Shown here one piece after another: positions 1 to 18,017 of a stretch of DNA of 64,000 nt. Made by a program: the position numbers and the translations under genes. Location: NCBI RefSeq assembly GCF_958979055.1, contig NC_084886.1, positions 12,324,654-12,388,653 on the forward strand, written 5' to 3'. Position 1 is the stretch's first letter, and every line of letters begins with the position of its first letter. The DNA comes from Alnus glutinosa. Taxonomy: Eukaryota > Streptophyta > Magnoliopsida > Fagales > Betulaceae. Under the pieces are notes generated by a model. That model was not told the origin of the DNA. It was given only the letters and a program-made list of their open reading frames with translations, and did no database searches.

Positions 1-2297
1 ATACGATTGGTTCCTATCAAACATGTCTAAAATAGGAATATGATTGGTTCCATGTACCTTCAAACTTTCTCCTTATCCCACCTCACAATCAACTTGAAGT
101 CTCATAAACACCTATACATAATCTGTTATGCGCATCAAGATCCTCTCTGGTCGAAAGCAATAGGAGAAGATCTTGGTCCATCCGTTATAAGCATGGTTGA
201 GATTAAAGATGGGTTTGTCATTGCGATTTCGTATATAAAAAGCGCGATTTTAAATTTAGTCGCAGAAAATAGATCGTTTGGAATTGCATTTTAAAAAAAG
301 TATGATTTGAAAATATAAAATATATGCGTCTTCGAATCACAGACAAATAGGAATTTGTTTTTATTAAAACGCATAATTTTAAAGACTAGACTGCGACTTT
401 GTCAAATGCCTAACTGCATTTTTAAAAATCAAGTTTTCAAATAATACATTCTTTTTATGTATTTCTGGGCTTTGTTGTTATACTCCTCTCCTATTGTTTA
501 CCCATGTTTTTGTGTTTGGGTTCTCATGACTCAATATACTTGCCAAATCATCTTTATTGGTGACTTCAACTTTGTGGCATCCGTGCCTCGAGCTAATGGG
601 TCCGCATCTTTGGAAGCATTGCCTCCGAGTAATTTCGTTCTTAGTTTTATTTTTGGTTGCCCAAGCCTTACTCTATTTTTTTATTTTTCATGTTGTAATT
701 AGTTCTCACGTATCTTAAAAAAAAAAAAAAAAAAAAAAACGACCCTAAATACATTTATAGGTTGTAGAGCACAAACAATTGATTTAAAAGTTTTGGCCTC
801 TGCAATTTGCTTATTATTTTTGTCTTGAATCAAGATTCACACAGCCACACTAGAATTGTGTGATTATGCGCCCAGCTATGAGCCACGTGATGAGTTACAA
901 ATGTCATGTCACGAAAAAATAGCTGACACAAGGACGGACTTAGGATTTATTATTATTATTATTTTTATGTGGAGGGGTCAATTTACATAAATAGGTGATC
1001 GATGCTGTAAGTTTTACCGAATTTCTTTTGAAAAAGAAAAAAAAGAAAAAAAAAAAAAACCAAAAATCCTAGGAGCGAAAAGAGAGATGTATTTGTCAAT
1101 AGGGAGAGAATGCACGCTATTTGTTGACGCGTGAATGTACACAAGCCAAAAGAGAGAAGAAAAGAATAAAAAAGACGAGAACAAATCAATAGATTACTGG
1201 GCTTGGGAGCGAATTTAGAGAGCCATGGTGCATGGTGTGGGAGGAGTGGTCGAACACCGGTGCGATGGGAGCCCGAAGTTGGCTTGATGGAGAGCTTGTG
1301 ATGGTCCAAGATTTAAGGGGTACGAAAAAGGCGACATTTCCAAACAATCGTTCACAATTTGGACGTGTTACTGCGCGCATGTATTTTCCATTACTTGCTG
1401 GGTCGGAGCGTAGACGAGCGACTCCATTATTCAACGACCAACCACAATCTCATAAACCTGGTTCAGCAAATACGTAGACAAGACTCTAAAGCAACTTGAA
1501 AGTTGAAAGAGTTTATGTTGTGCGGAAGAAGAAGAGTTTTTTTATTTATTTATTTTGAGCATCGAAGAAGCTGGTTCAGCAAAATAAATGGTAAACTCAT
1601 TTTTGAAGTAGTTACTTTTCTGAAGGGTTGGCTTTTCCGTTGTCACCCTTTTTTTCAAACAATTTTCTTGGCTTCGATTTTAGAAAGGGGAAAAGTGTCA
1701 CTATATTGAGTGGCAGAGCTACTACCAAGTCTAGCCTCTCAAGCCATAAGGTTTTTCAAAAAATAAAAATTTACTTCTATTTATTTATTTATTTTTTTCA
1801 ATTTAGTCCTCAAAATTGTAAAAGCTAGTTTCGCCCCTAACTAAATTGGCATTTTTTAGTCTCCATTTTCAGTCTCATGTGTCTTTTGGATTTTGCTGTC
1901 CAATAAGTCAGTTGTATTGAAAGCTTAGAGCTAATCATGAGCTTAATACCACAATCATAAGGGATAATATGATTCGAAGATGAGTGAGAGCACTATTAAC
2001 AATTTTTTTAAATTTTATTTCATTTATTACATGTAGGGAAAATTCTTAAAACATCATTTAAATTAGATTTTTTTGTTGTTCCCTAAACTAAGAAAACTCC
2101 AAAGAAATCAAAAGTAGTACTTAACCTTTAAAAAAGCAAAAATAATTCCATTAGCATTGTCAATTTCACATCTTACTCACCCAAAGTCTGAAGATTTACA
2201 AAGAAAGCTTGAGCCTTTTTCGTGGTGGTGGCTTTTTCTTCCATCCTTTCAACAAAATCACGAAAATCAATTCCACGCACACAAAATTACTTTAATA
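1..2297. other. gene-free AT-rich intergenic DNA
   Basis: No coding region can be supported here. A stretch around 457-715 ends in a run of about 24 A at 717-739 and reads like the 3' tail of a retroposed element; no target-site duplication was found. Overlapping short open frames at 983-1477 lie on both strands and resemble nothing recognisable. Confidence 0.5.
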
Positions 2298-2959
2298 CTC
2301 CATTTGTTTCGGTATAAAATGGTTTCTAAAAAATGTTTTCGGTATTTTTTAATATTTGGTAGGGGTGAAAATAATAGTAAACCAGAAAATAATTTCTGTT
2401 TGACAAAAAATGCTTAGTTAATTTCAGAAAATGATTTACATTTCGAAAAATGATTTACGCTTTTTAGAAATGTAAATCATTTTCCCCCGACGACAGACGC
2501 AGTCGACCCTCTTTTAAACGACGCAGTTGACCATCACGGGAATCCGGCAACTGGTTGGTGCCGGAATTCGGCGACGTCCAGTCGCCGTTGCCGGATTCCG
2601 ACCGGATCTGGCCAATCTAGCCAAACTTCGGATCTAGCCGAATTTCGGCTAGTAAATCCGGAGTCCGGCCATATTAGGCCAGATTGCCAATCTGGCAAGA
2701 TTCCAGCCAGTACAGCAAGAATCTGGTCATATTAGGCCAGATTCCGGCGAATTTAGCCGGAATCTGGCTCGCCAAATTCCAGTGATGATGATCGGACGTT
2801 GCTGGATTCTAGCAACGGTTATCGGATTCAGTTTTTTGCTATTGGTGATTTTTTCATGCGAGCCAAACGCCATAAAATATTTTCGGATAAATCATTTTTC
2901 TTGAAAATTCGTTGAAAATATTTTACGACGGAAACCATTTTACGTTGAAACAAACGGAG
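2298..2959. mobile_element. mariner/Stowaway-like inverted-repeat element (MITE)
   Basis: The left end reads CTCCATTTGTTTC and the right end is its near-perfect inverse (GAAACAAACGGAG). The similarity runs inward for about 30 bp through AAAATGGTTTC. A TA dinucleotide flanks each end (2296-2297 and 2960-2961), as expected for Tc1/mariner-type target duplication. The 662-bp body has no coding capacity. Its middle (about 2500-2810) is a GC-rich series of CCGGATT/CCAGATT-type motifs, including CATATTAGGCCAGATT twice. Confidence 0.7.
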
Positions 2960-4600
2960 TATAAAACTCTAATAAACTAAAGATAAAAGTGTTAAGATCT
3001 TACTGAAATTCGATCTACACCTCATTGCTCCAAGAACACTAAAGCTCTAACATTTCCTTCACTCTCTTGCTCTTTTTTTCTCTCTCTTTTATCCATTTAT
3101 TCCCAATTTTTGAGGAGTGGGGTGGCACAAATGAGCCGCAAACCCTAAAACTTTTTATAGCTCATTACATGACTTTGTTCACTCCTCGTTTGAACGCAAC
3201 TCGGGTCATTCTAACTGCCCCTATAACATTATGTAGTGCATGCCTGGTAAAATGGACACAACTTTTGTTACGAGTGTTGAAATTGCGCATATGACCACAA
3301 TCCAGAAAGTTCTGTTCGAAACGCACATCATGAACACCTAGCAAATCTAGTGAATGTCATGCGTTGCGTGATATACTCATATTGCATCTAAAACGCATCG
3401 TTTGGACTCTGTTTAGACAGTTTAAACTTTAGTGAACAACAACTGTTAACACTAAACAGCTGTAAGTCATTATCTCTCCAACTTATCTCCATCAGCCACG
3501 TGGTCATTGAGATCCCACCCAACTACCTTGCTATCGCCACATGCATTTTTGGATTCTTCCATCCGCTGCAAGCTTTTAGCCTTTCATCGCTTCATTATTT
3601 CATTTCCTTTGTTATCTTCTTTTCACAACCCTAATCTCTCGGCTGCTATCCCTTGCTCAGACATAACCAACCAGCCTTTCTGCAGTAACAGCTCCGCTGG
3701 TTCCCTTCGTTGGCGCCATTGAACCCAGCCTCTACCTCAGCCTGCTATGCCATCAACGCCAAGTTTGGTTCTCTCTTTCTTCACTTTCTTTTCCTTTCCG
3801 CCAAAATCCAGTATCGATCAGATTAGGCTTCTTGAATTCTTCTCAAAGATTGATTATTTCAATGCTTGTATAATGGGATGCATCTTCTAAAGAGTGGAAA
3901 GGAGAGTGGGTTTCAAGCTTTTAGCGAAAGGGGCAGCAGTTTTTCAAGGCTTTCAATACCTGTTCTAGATAACAGGTACCACCGTGGGTAACTAGATAAC
4001 CGCCAGTTAATCGGCTAACTAATTACAAGAGCCAATTAGTAATTTTTAATAATCGAGGACCTCGGAACTGGTTATTGGTTTTAGCCAATAACCAAGAATC
4101 GGCTGGGTTTACACACTTACTAAATCTTCAAACAAAACCACAAACTACCTTCAAGGTAACCCTCTCCTCATCTTTTTTATCAAGAAATTAAGGGATGAAC
4201 TATGTTTATATCCATTTCTCGTTTTAATTTTAGACTTAGTTTATTGTCTATTTTTGGACCGTTGAGATCACACTCCTAAAATTTTATGTGGGTTTTGTTT
4301 TTAAATAATAATAAAAAGTGATTGATGTGATATAAAATATAAATAATTTGAATAAAAAAAATGTTTTATAATGAATATTTTTGTTTGAATAATAGTAATA
4401 AAATTTGATGTGATATTAAAAAAAAAAAAAAAAATTTGGAGTTTTTTGTTATTTTTTTTTTTAAAAAAAGAGCGAAGATGGTGGCAAAACTTTTGCCAAA
4501 TAAGTAATAGTTATCTTACTTTTAAAAAAACAAAAAAAATCAGTTTGTAGTGATCCAGCGGTTCATCAATCAAGAATGCCAATCATCATAAAAATCATAT
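2960..4600. other. gene-free stretch upstream of the BAM1 promoter
   Basis: A short open frame at 3507-3722 has no recognisable domain. The rest is AT-rich with homopolymer runs (about 4418-4434 and 4450-4468). I see no gene or well-bounded element. Confidence 0.4.
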
Positions 4601-4654
4601 CGACATGAACCTGCTAAGACTGACTGTGGCACTAATCACGAGCCCACTCCACCC

Positions 4655-5014
4655 ACTCCCGCCACGTGTCAAATCTCACCCTTCCATCCTTGTCCTGACA
4701 TCCAGACCTTTCGTGGACGTCAAAGCAGCCGTAGAAAATAAAGAGACAAAAACCCCTACGTGTCTTGAGCCGAAAGTGCCGGACACGTGATCAGTCCCTT
4801 TCTCACACGTGTCGCCAGCTTCCAACCTCTAACTCTTCGCTGGAAGCTTCACGCGCAATGAACATCTTTACCGTCCATCCTCACGTGAAACGAGTTATCG
4901 TAGCCGTCGCCTTCTAAACCGCCCTCTCTCCGCCACGTTGCCGAACAACACGTGGCGCAAGAGTGACGGTTGTAAAAAGATTATTTTAATCTTATCCGAT
5001 CTGAGCCTATAAAT
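4655..5014 (+). promoter_or_regulatory. BAM1 promoter with five G-boxes and a TATA box
   Basis: Perfect CACGTG palindromes occur at 4663, 4784, 4806, 4882 and 4949, with a further ACGTG at 4758. A TATAAAT box lies at 5008-5014, about 165 bp before the start codon. CACGTG followed by T or G is the core of ABA-response elements and of bZIP and bHLH (PIF-type) sites. BAM1 genes are known to respond to osmotic stress and light, so the cluster is functionally plausible, but binding is inferred. Confidence 0.7.
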
Positions 5015-5177
5015 CCTAGACCTCCTCCGACCTTTACTCTCGCACATTCAAAATCCAAAAGCTCCAACTACAAAGCAGAAATCAAACATCCAATTATTTC
5101 AAACAGCAAAAACAGATAACTTTCCCACACTTCCTTTCACGTTCTCGCGCTTTCTTTTTTCATTTTCTGTTACACGA

Positions 5178-7722
<2,545 letters not shown>

Positions 7723-10054
7723 GAATTTAGATTAGGCTTTGGTGACTTGGGAAAAAGTTCATATTGTGTGGCAAATATTCAAATAATGGTCTACGCCATG
7801 TTCGTTTTTCTATAGCTCTTATTTTTATATGCCGCGGCTATGGAAATGTATAATGTTGTCTTGTAATGCGGGGATTATAGGGTTGGTTAATTGTTTCAAT
7901 ACCCAAATCCTCTTTCTTTCCTCTCGTCAGGATAATACAAAACATAATAAGCATATTTATACTTATAAAATGTATTATCATATACGTTGTTATAATCTCT
8001 CTCTCCCTCTCTGTATGTGTATGCATGCTAGCGCGACCAATGTGTGGACATTGTTCGTTTAATGTTAAGCATTTGTTTTGTGAAATTGTACTATGTAAAA
8101 TGTAGAAGTGAATATTCCGAAAATACATACATATGCACAGATAGAGCTAGGGATATCTCTAGTGGTGGGTAGGAATGGAAAAATACGTTTGTCTCTCTCT
8201 ACCTCCCCCCCTCTTGGAGAAAGCCGTCGTATTGTTTTCTGGAATCTGGATGAAACATGTTACTCAGCCCTTTGGCCATGGCGTGGGCAATGAAAGCCAA
8301 AATTTATTGATGATGACTACTTCGAGTGTCTCAGGACGTTTCTACACTCTTCTCGGTTCTTCTATTGTTGGATAAAGAGTGTACAAAGAATCATAATTGT
8401 TTCATGGTCCCCCCTGGAGTCTTCTATCAATTTTGTGGGGGCTTGTTGTTGAGGATATATTTGTGCTGTTCCAAGTTCTATTATTTTTTGGTTGAAAGAC
8501 GCATCTAGAAGTCAAGCTCTCTTCTGCTTGACTTCTTCTGCCTTTGTACTCGAGGGACAATTTCCATCTGGCTTGAGGAAATTTTGCCGTTGTACTCGAG
8601 GGACAATTTCCGTCTGGCTTGAGGAAATTTTTGCACACCTCCATTACTAGCCACTTCTAAAGCTACTCTTTTTAAACCCAATACGCAAGTACTCTATTAT
8701 GAGTAACGATAGAATGAAGATTTTTATCTTTTTTGTCTTTTTAAAATTAAATCAAAATTTGACAATTATCTATTACAAATATAATCATTGCATCAATTTT
8801 AAAAGAACACAAAAAAGGTACGGCTCCTAGTCTTACTCATCCATTATAGTCTCTCCGTGTGCCAACATATCTCAAGCTGCGGGCCCTAGATTTTAACATC
8901 TTCATATTTCAACATCAAATTGCATTTTTTTCTTAGTCGGCAAAGCGGTAATGAATAATGATGATGCTTTTCTGTGACATTTTTTTTAAAGTGAAACAAC
9001 TACAAGAAGAAAAAGAAAAAACAAAAAAAAGAATGAAAATAAATACAAGCAATTCAACAGATAGACAGTTAGGTGAAAGTCAAGAATGCAACTAGAGAAA
9101 TATGCGGTGTAATGTGATAGATATAACAATCAGGAGTAAGAGTAAGAGAACCCTAACAAACTCCATGAGGTTGCCACCAAGGAAGGATGCGGGAACACAA
9201 CGAAAGCGGGATCTCCTTCAAGGACGGCGAGTCTGAAGCCTAATCAGAATGAGATAGTGAGAAGCTTCGATATGGATATATATGAGAAAACAACTTCAAT
9301 ACATAGAAAAAAGCAGAAATAAAACACCAAACTCATAAATCAACAGCATCAACAGAGGAGGTGTTGGGGACGTGAGGGTTAGGCAGGGGTGCGTGAGGGC
9401 CAGGTAGATGTGTGAGGGTGGACTGAATTAACATAGGATGACAGATCTAGTTTAGAAAAATCATATCTTAAAAAATAAGTCAGTATCAAGGGCAGCGGAG
9501 ACAAAGCGAAACAATGGAGGAGATGAACGGTATGGTAGATCGGAGAAGGCAGTATGACAGTAGTGGATAGGATGAGTGTGATTTTAGGGATATAGTCTCA
9601 AAAAAGGTTAATAAAGCTTCAAAAGAGGCGGATAAGGCCTTAAAAGAGTCGAAAAGCTCTAAAAAGAAGGAAGAGGAGAGTAGAAAGGGAGAGGAAGGAG
9701 GAGAGAGACAGAGAAATGCATCCCTCTTCCCATGGCAGCAACTTGGAGAGGAAGTTGAGAGCGAGAGAAGACGCCCGTCTTTTTTTTCTGTTGACAGTAA
9801 GTTAGCAAATTCAACAATAATGCAATGGGCTTTTTAAAAAAAAAACACAATAATGGGAGCGACCATCGCTAAATTGAAATCTTTTTGAGGTAATAGAATT
9901 TAAGATGTTTTCGTTTTGAGTAATGTTAGAGAAAACTCATGTTCTTTTTTATCTCAAAATGCATGTGTTTTTTAAAATTTTAATTAGATTTATGATAAAT
10001 TATTATTAAATTTTGATATGATAGTAATTTTAAAAGGCTAATTAATTTTAAAAG
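7723..10054. other. 3' flank of BAM1 and intergenic DNA
   Basis: The first few hundred bases are presumably 3' untranslated sequence. A segment at about 8290-8520 is repeated, diverged, at about 15995-16205 after the second amylase copy, so the duplicated block extends well past the gene. A tandem duplication of about 48 bp (CTCGAGGGACAATTTCC...) lies at 8545-8640. A purine-rich tract occupies 9595-9720. No further gene is supported. Confidence 0.5.
8545..8640. repeat. 48-bp tandem duplication
   Basis: Two adjacent copies share TGTACTCGAGGGACAATTTCC, then one A/G difference, then TCTGGCTTGAGGAAATTTT. They are 48 bp apart. The duplication lies in non-coding DNA downstream of BAM1. Confidence 0.8.
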
Positions 10055-11007
10055 AAAAAAGTACACATAATCCCCTCAAATTATCACTTAATTGTTAATG
10101 TACCCCTTAAATTACCAATTGTTTCAATGTTCCCCCTAAACTACAAAAAAATGTTAATATCCCCCCTAAGATCAACAAAAAGATAAAAAAGACCCTAATT
10201 TTTTTTTTGAATAAGACAATAATGTCCTCATAAATTCAAAAAATTAATACTGAAACTAAAAAACTTAAAAAATAAAAAATAAAAAATAAAAAACTTAAAA
10301 AGAAATATTTTTAAAAAATTAAATAAAAAACGAAAATTTTATTTTTAAAAAAAGAACAAATTTTTTTAATTTTTTTTTTTAAAAAGTAAACAAAAAATAA
10401 CTGATTTTTTTTTTTAAAATAAAAAATAAAACAAATGAAAAAAAGAAAAAAGAAAAACCAGTTTTTATTAAATTAAAAAAACTAAAAAGAACAATTTTTT
10501 TTAAAGAAAAAAAAACAAAAAAAAAAGGAAAAAACAAAAAATAACTGAAATTTATTTATTTTTTTAAAAAATAAAACAAATGAAAAAAAACCAGTTTTTA
10601 TTAAATTAAAAAATGAAAAAGAAAATTTTTTTTAAAAGAAAAAAAACTGAAATTTATCTTTTTAAAATAAAACAAATGAGAAAAAAACCTGTTTTTATTA
10701 AATTAAAAAAACGAAAAAGAAATTTTTTTTAAAAGAAAAAAAAATGAAAATTATTATTATTTTTTTTTTAAAAAAAATAAAAAACAGTTTTAATTTTTAT
10801 TTTTGGAATAAATTTTTGTTATTTTATATTTTTTAATAATTTTTTTTAGTTTTTATTTTTTTTTAATAATTTTATGAAGGCATTTTTGTTATTAGGGGGA
10901 CATTGACATTTTTTGGTAGTTTAAAGGGGGAGATTGACACAAATGGTAGTTTTGGAAGTACATTGACAATAATGTAATAATTTGAGAGAATTATGTGTAC
11001 TTTTTTT
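10055..11007. mobile_element. Mutator-like non-coding inverted-repeat element
   Basis: The left end begins AAAAAAGTACACATAATCCCCTCAAATTAT and the right end is its inverse. The similarity extends inward about 100 bp through the motifs TGTCAATGT and CCCCC. The flanks ATTTTAAAAG (10045-10054) and ATTTTAAAAA (11008-11017) look like a 9-bp target duplication, the size typical of Mutator-like elements. The interior (10260-10860) is almost entirely A- and T-run sequence with no coding potential. Confidence 0.65.
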
Positions 11008-11017
11008 ATTTTAAAAA

Positions 11018-11492
11018 TAGATAAAAAGAATGTCTTGTAGCTTTACTCTTGATAGACTATTAAAGTTATCCATTCGATTTTATTTGATTAAGGTTTATTT
11101 TGTTTCATGTAAGTTTGGTATTGTCAATTGATTCTTGAAAATTCAATCAAGAATGAATTCCGATTTGTTTTGAATTTTCCCTCTTGAGTCTGTTCGATAT
11201 GTAATAAATTACGTTGTTGACATCAAATGACACATCATTGGTGCAAATAATTATGGACAAATTTTTCTTTCAATCTTCTACCACATTCTATTCTATTAAA
11301 CTTTGACATATGTACCTCAAAAAAAAAAAAATATCTTCATATGGACAGATGTACTTAAAGGAACAATTCTTTTGAAAGAGAAATCCACGAGGAAAAAGTT
11401 TGTAAAAGAAGAAGGCGATTGATTCTCAAGAGCCAAAAAAAAAAAAAAATTAAAAGAAATAGCAGAAAAAAAAAGACTGGCCGGATCAATCG
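11018..11492. other. intergenic DNA before the second amylase copy
   Basis: AT-rich, with poly-A runs near 11320 and 11440. Homology to the first amylase gene starts abruptly at about 11478, so the duplication breakpoint lies here. None of the first copy's promoter or leader region is recognisable. Confidence 0.5.
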
Positions 11493-15100
<3,608 letters not shown>

Positions 15101-15190
15101 TGTTGGGAGCAGGTGGAGCAGGAAGCCGAGGATTTTTTGCATGTTAGGCAGTCATTGGTGCAGGAAGCTGCTGTTACCCTTATGCACTAA

Positions 15191-17220
15191 GAATTTAGGT
15201 TAGGCTTTGGGGACTTGGGGAACAAGCTCACATCGTGGCAAATAATGGTCTCTCTGCCATGTTCTTTTTTCTGTAGCTATTTTTTATATGCCGTGTGATG
15301 CAGAATAAGGTAAGAAAAAAATATTCGGTCTTTAGGTTTATGAAGGACTAGAGTTTCACTGCTCTTGGTAGACTCTCACCACAAAAAATGAAGAGGAATC
15401 ACGCTTCCATGAAATAAATATTATTTTTTCTTAAATCATATTCTGTCTCTATAGGAGTACAAAGAGTCTTTAAATACACTATAAAATAAACCTTAACTCT
15501 AATTAGATTGTCTTTGGGCTAAGCTCGTTTTTGAATTATAAAATAATTCCAACTTTATTTTGACCGACTTTAAGTGAAACTCATTATTGAATTGTAAAAT
15601 ACATACCTAAATAATCAATAAAACCTACATAAATCTAAAGTCTCCTTATTTGGTCTTGACAGGATTATACATAACATATTTATAGTTATAATTGTATTAT
15701 CATATTATTCATATACGTTCTTATAATCTGTCTCTAGCTCCCTCTCTGTATGCCCGTTTGTGTACATATTTTTGACTCAGTGATGTCAAATTATATGATT
15801 ACTCTCTTCCCTTTAACGTAAATCATTTGTTTTCTGGAGTTGTGCTATTTCAAAGATTTTTCGATATCTCTGAATAGATATTTATCATGAAATCAATTAT
15901 CTTCATCATACTTTAACTTATGCACAGATAGTGCTGGTGATATCTATAAATCTAATGGTGGGGAGTAACGACGAAACATCTTACTCAGCCCTGATAAGTG
16001 ATAGCTACAAATTTATTGATGATGACTACATGCAGTGTCTCGGGATCTTTCTACAGTCTTCTACGGTTCTTCTATTGTGAAAAATATCTTCAGTACCCCT
16101 GGAATCTTATCTCAAATTTGAGGGGGCTTGTCGGTAAAGATGTATTTGTCCCTTTCCAAGTTCTCCTATTCAGATTTTTCTGGTTGAAAGACGCTTCGAG
16201 AAGTTTAGTGCTAAGGGATAAGGGTCGGCTCGATAAATTTTAAGGCATAAAGCGGTGAGGTAATTTTTTATATTTAAAAATTAAAATTATTATTTTTATT
16301 TAATATGTCAATCATAGCACTTATTTTGTATTTCTAAAATGTATTTTAAAACTTTTCATTTTTTTTTTTAATTTTTTTCATAACTTATTAGATATAAAAT
16401 GGCTTATCACTTTATTCAAAGACATAAAATAATAAGATTTAAAGAAAAATAAAAGAAAATTAAAAATAAGTTATATAACAACTGATTTGTAATAAAATAT
16501 AATGCGGAAAAAATTGTTGGGATATTGAAAAAACTCAATGAGGGTGTGATTCTATCTATCATACACAATGTAAACAATGACAATTTATGCATTTTGAAAA
16601 CTTTTTCATATTTTTTTAAACATTCAATTTAAATAAATGTTGGAGAAAAAATTATGCACGTTAGACTAATTTCTTGAATGTACAAATGAGACTTTTAAAA
16701 AGAGTAAATAAGGACTTTTCAAGAATTTATGAATTTTTTTGAGACTTTCAATTTGTAATTACTTTTACTATAATTAAAGACCTTAATTAGAAACTATTTA
16801 TTAAATTTTTACTATATTAGAGTCTTAAAAAATTTGTTTTAAAAATAACCTTTATTGTACAATTATTAAGTGGGTGCCTTAACTTTTTACCATATTAGAG
16901 TTTTAAAATGTTTTTTTGAGTATTAATTTTTTTTTAAAAAAAATATTTATTATATAATTATTAATTGAAAGCTTTATTCAATTAGAGACTTTAATCGACA
17001 GCCTCGAGCAGCCCATGAGTTTTATATTAAAATGGTCAACAAAAGTAAATCACAGTATAAAACTTGCCGCGTCTCATTCGGTGCTAAGAATCGTGTATCC
17101 ATTTAGACCAGACAAAAAGATCTTTTCAAAAGCTCCCTTTGAGATGCAATCCTCACAAGGTGTGGATAGTAGACACCAGGCTTTCTGTGGCCTATATCAC
17201 AACACAAGTTTACCGTAGAT
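15191..17220. other. intergenic DNA after the amylase copy
   Basis: Contains duplicated 3' flank of BAM1 (about 15995-16205, matching 8290-8520). It is followed by very AT-rich sequence (16250-16990) with repeated motifs resembling TTAGAGTCTTAAAA and ATTATTAA. No gene is seen. Confidence 0.45.
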
Positions 17221-17390
17221 CGTGGACACGTGTGTACTTAGTTCTCGTGAAGCCGAAAATTCAGTCACCCAATGCCCATTTCAAAGGCCGACATACACGC
17301 TCTGTACCTTCGATCAACCGACACGTGTGATAGCAGTATGGATGACTGACACGTGTCACTCCTCCAAGGACCCCTAGGGTGCTATAAATA
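17220..17390 (+). promoter_or_regulatory. promoter of the first KIN-type gene: three ABRE/G-boxes and TATA
   Basis: CACGTG occurs at 17227, 17322 and 17350, each followed by T, the ACGTGT form of ABA-response element. TATAAATA lies at 17383-17390, 113 bp before the ATG. The same promoter block, partly decayed, precedes the second copy, so it was part of the duplicated unit. Confidence 0.75.
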
Positions 17391-17502
17391 CTCCAAACAA
17401 ACAACACTCTAAACAAACAGCGTAGAATAACATTGAGATCTAGAGATAAACTTGTTTAATATTTTTAGTTCGGGTATTATTGTATTACTTTTCTGAGCAA
17501 AT

Positions 17503-18017
17503 ATGTCTAACACGCAATCCCAAGTCCAGGTAGGAAATTAAGATTTTTCAATGAGGATGCATGGTAATCACCGTGTTTGCTAAGTATTGACTCTTTAGTT
17601 GTTGGTGAGTACAGGGCAAGGGTGAGGAGTTGTTGCAGTCCACAAAGGATGCAGCCGGTGCAGCTCAAAACAAGACCGCTGATGCAGCTCAAGCAGCTAA
17701 AAACAAGACGTGTGATGCGGCTCAATCAGCTAAAAACACGACGTCTGATGCAGCTCAATCAGCTGGCAAGTCTGCCCAACAAGGGAAGGAACAGAGTACC
17801 GGTTTCATCCAGCAGGTTGTCTGTTTTTCTCCCTTTAGATCGATGCTAATGTGATGGGTATTTGTCTATCTTTCATTGTGTATGTCTTTTAGTTTGGAGC
17901 TTCACAAATCACAGTGCAATATTTGTCTTGTTACAGACAGGAGAACAGGTGATGAGCATGGCTCAGGGCGCTGTGGGCACTGTGAAGAACACACTTGGAA
18001 TGGGTGACAAGAAATGA
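17503..18017 (+). CDS. small KIN-type / LEA-like stress protein, copy A
   Basis: Exons are 17503-17529, 17615-17815 and 17937-18017, all GT-AG, joining to 102 residues. The product is small, hydrophilic, and rich in Ala, Gln, Lys and Asp. It has successive 11-residue units of the form KNKTADAAQAA, KNKTCDAAQSA, KNTTSDAAQSA (residues about 25-58), as in group-3 LEA proteins. The ending AQGAVGTVKNTLGMGDKK is characteristic of the cold- and ABA-induced KIN1/KIN2/COR6.6 family. Such proteins are thought to be disordered cytosolic or nuclear protectants; their biochemical role is not firmly established. It is longer than Arabidopsis KIN proteins because of the extra 11-mers. The ABRE-rich promoter fits ABA control. 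A tandem relative lies at 26772-27290. Confidence 0.88.

Noticed and set aside
1186..1477. Overlapping open frames of about 80 codons on both strands
   Set aside because: No domain, no splice context, and equal openness on opposite strands; consistent with chance in a slightly GC-richer patch.
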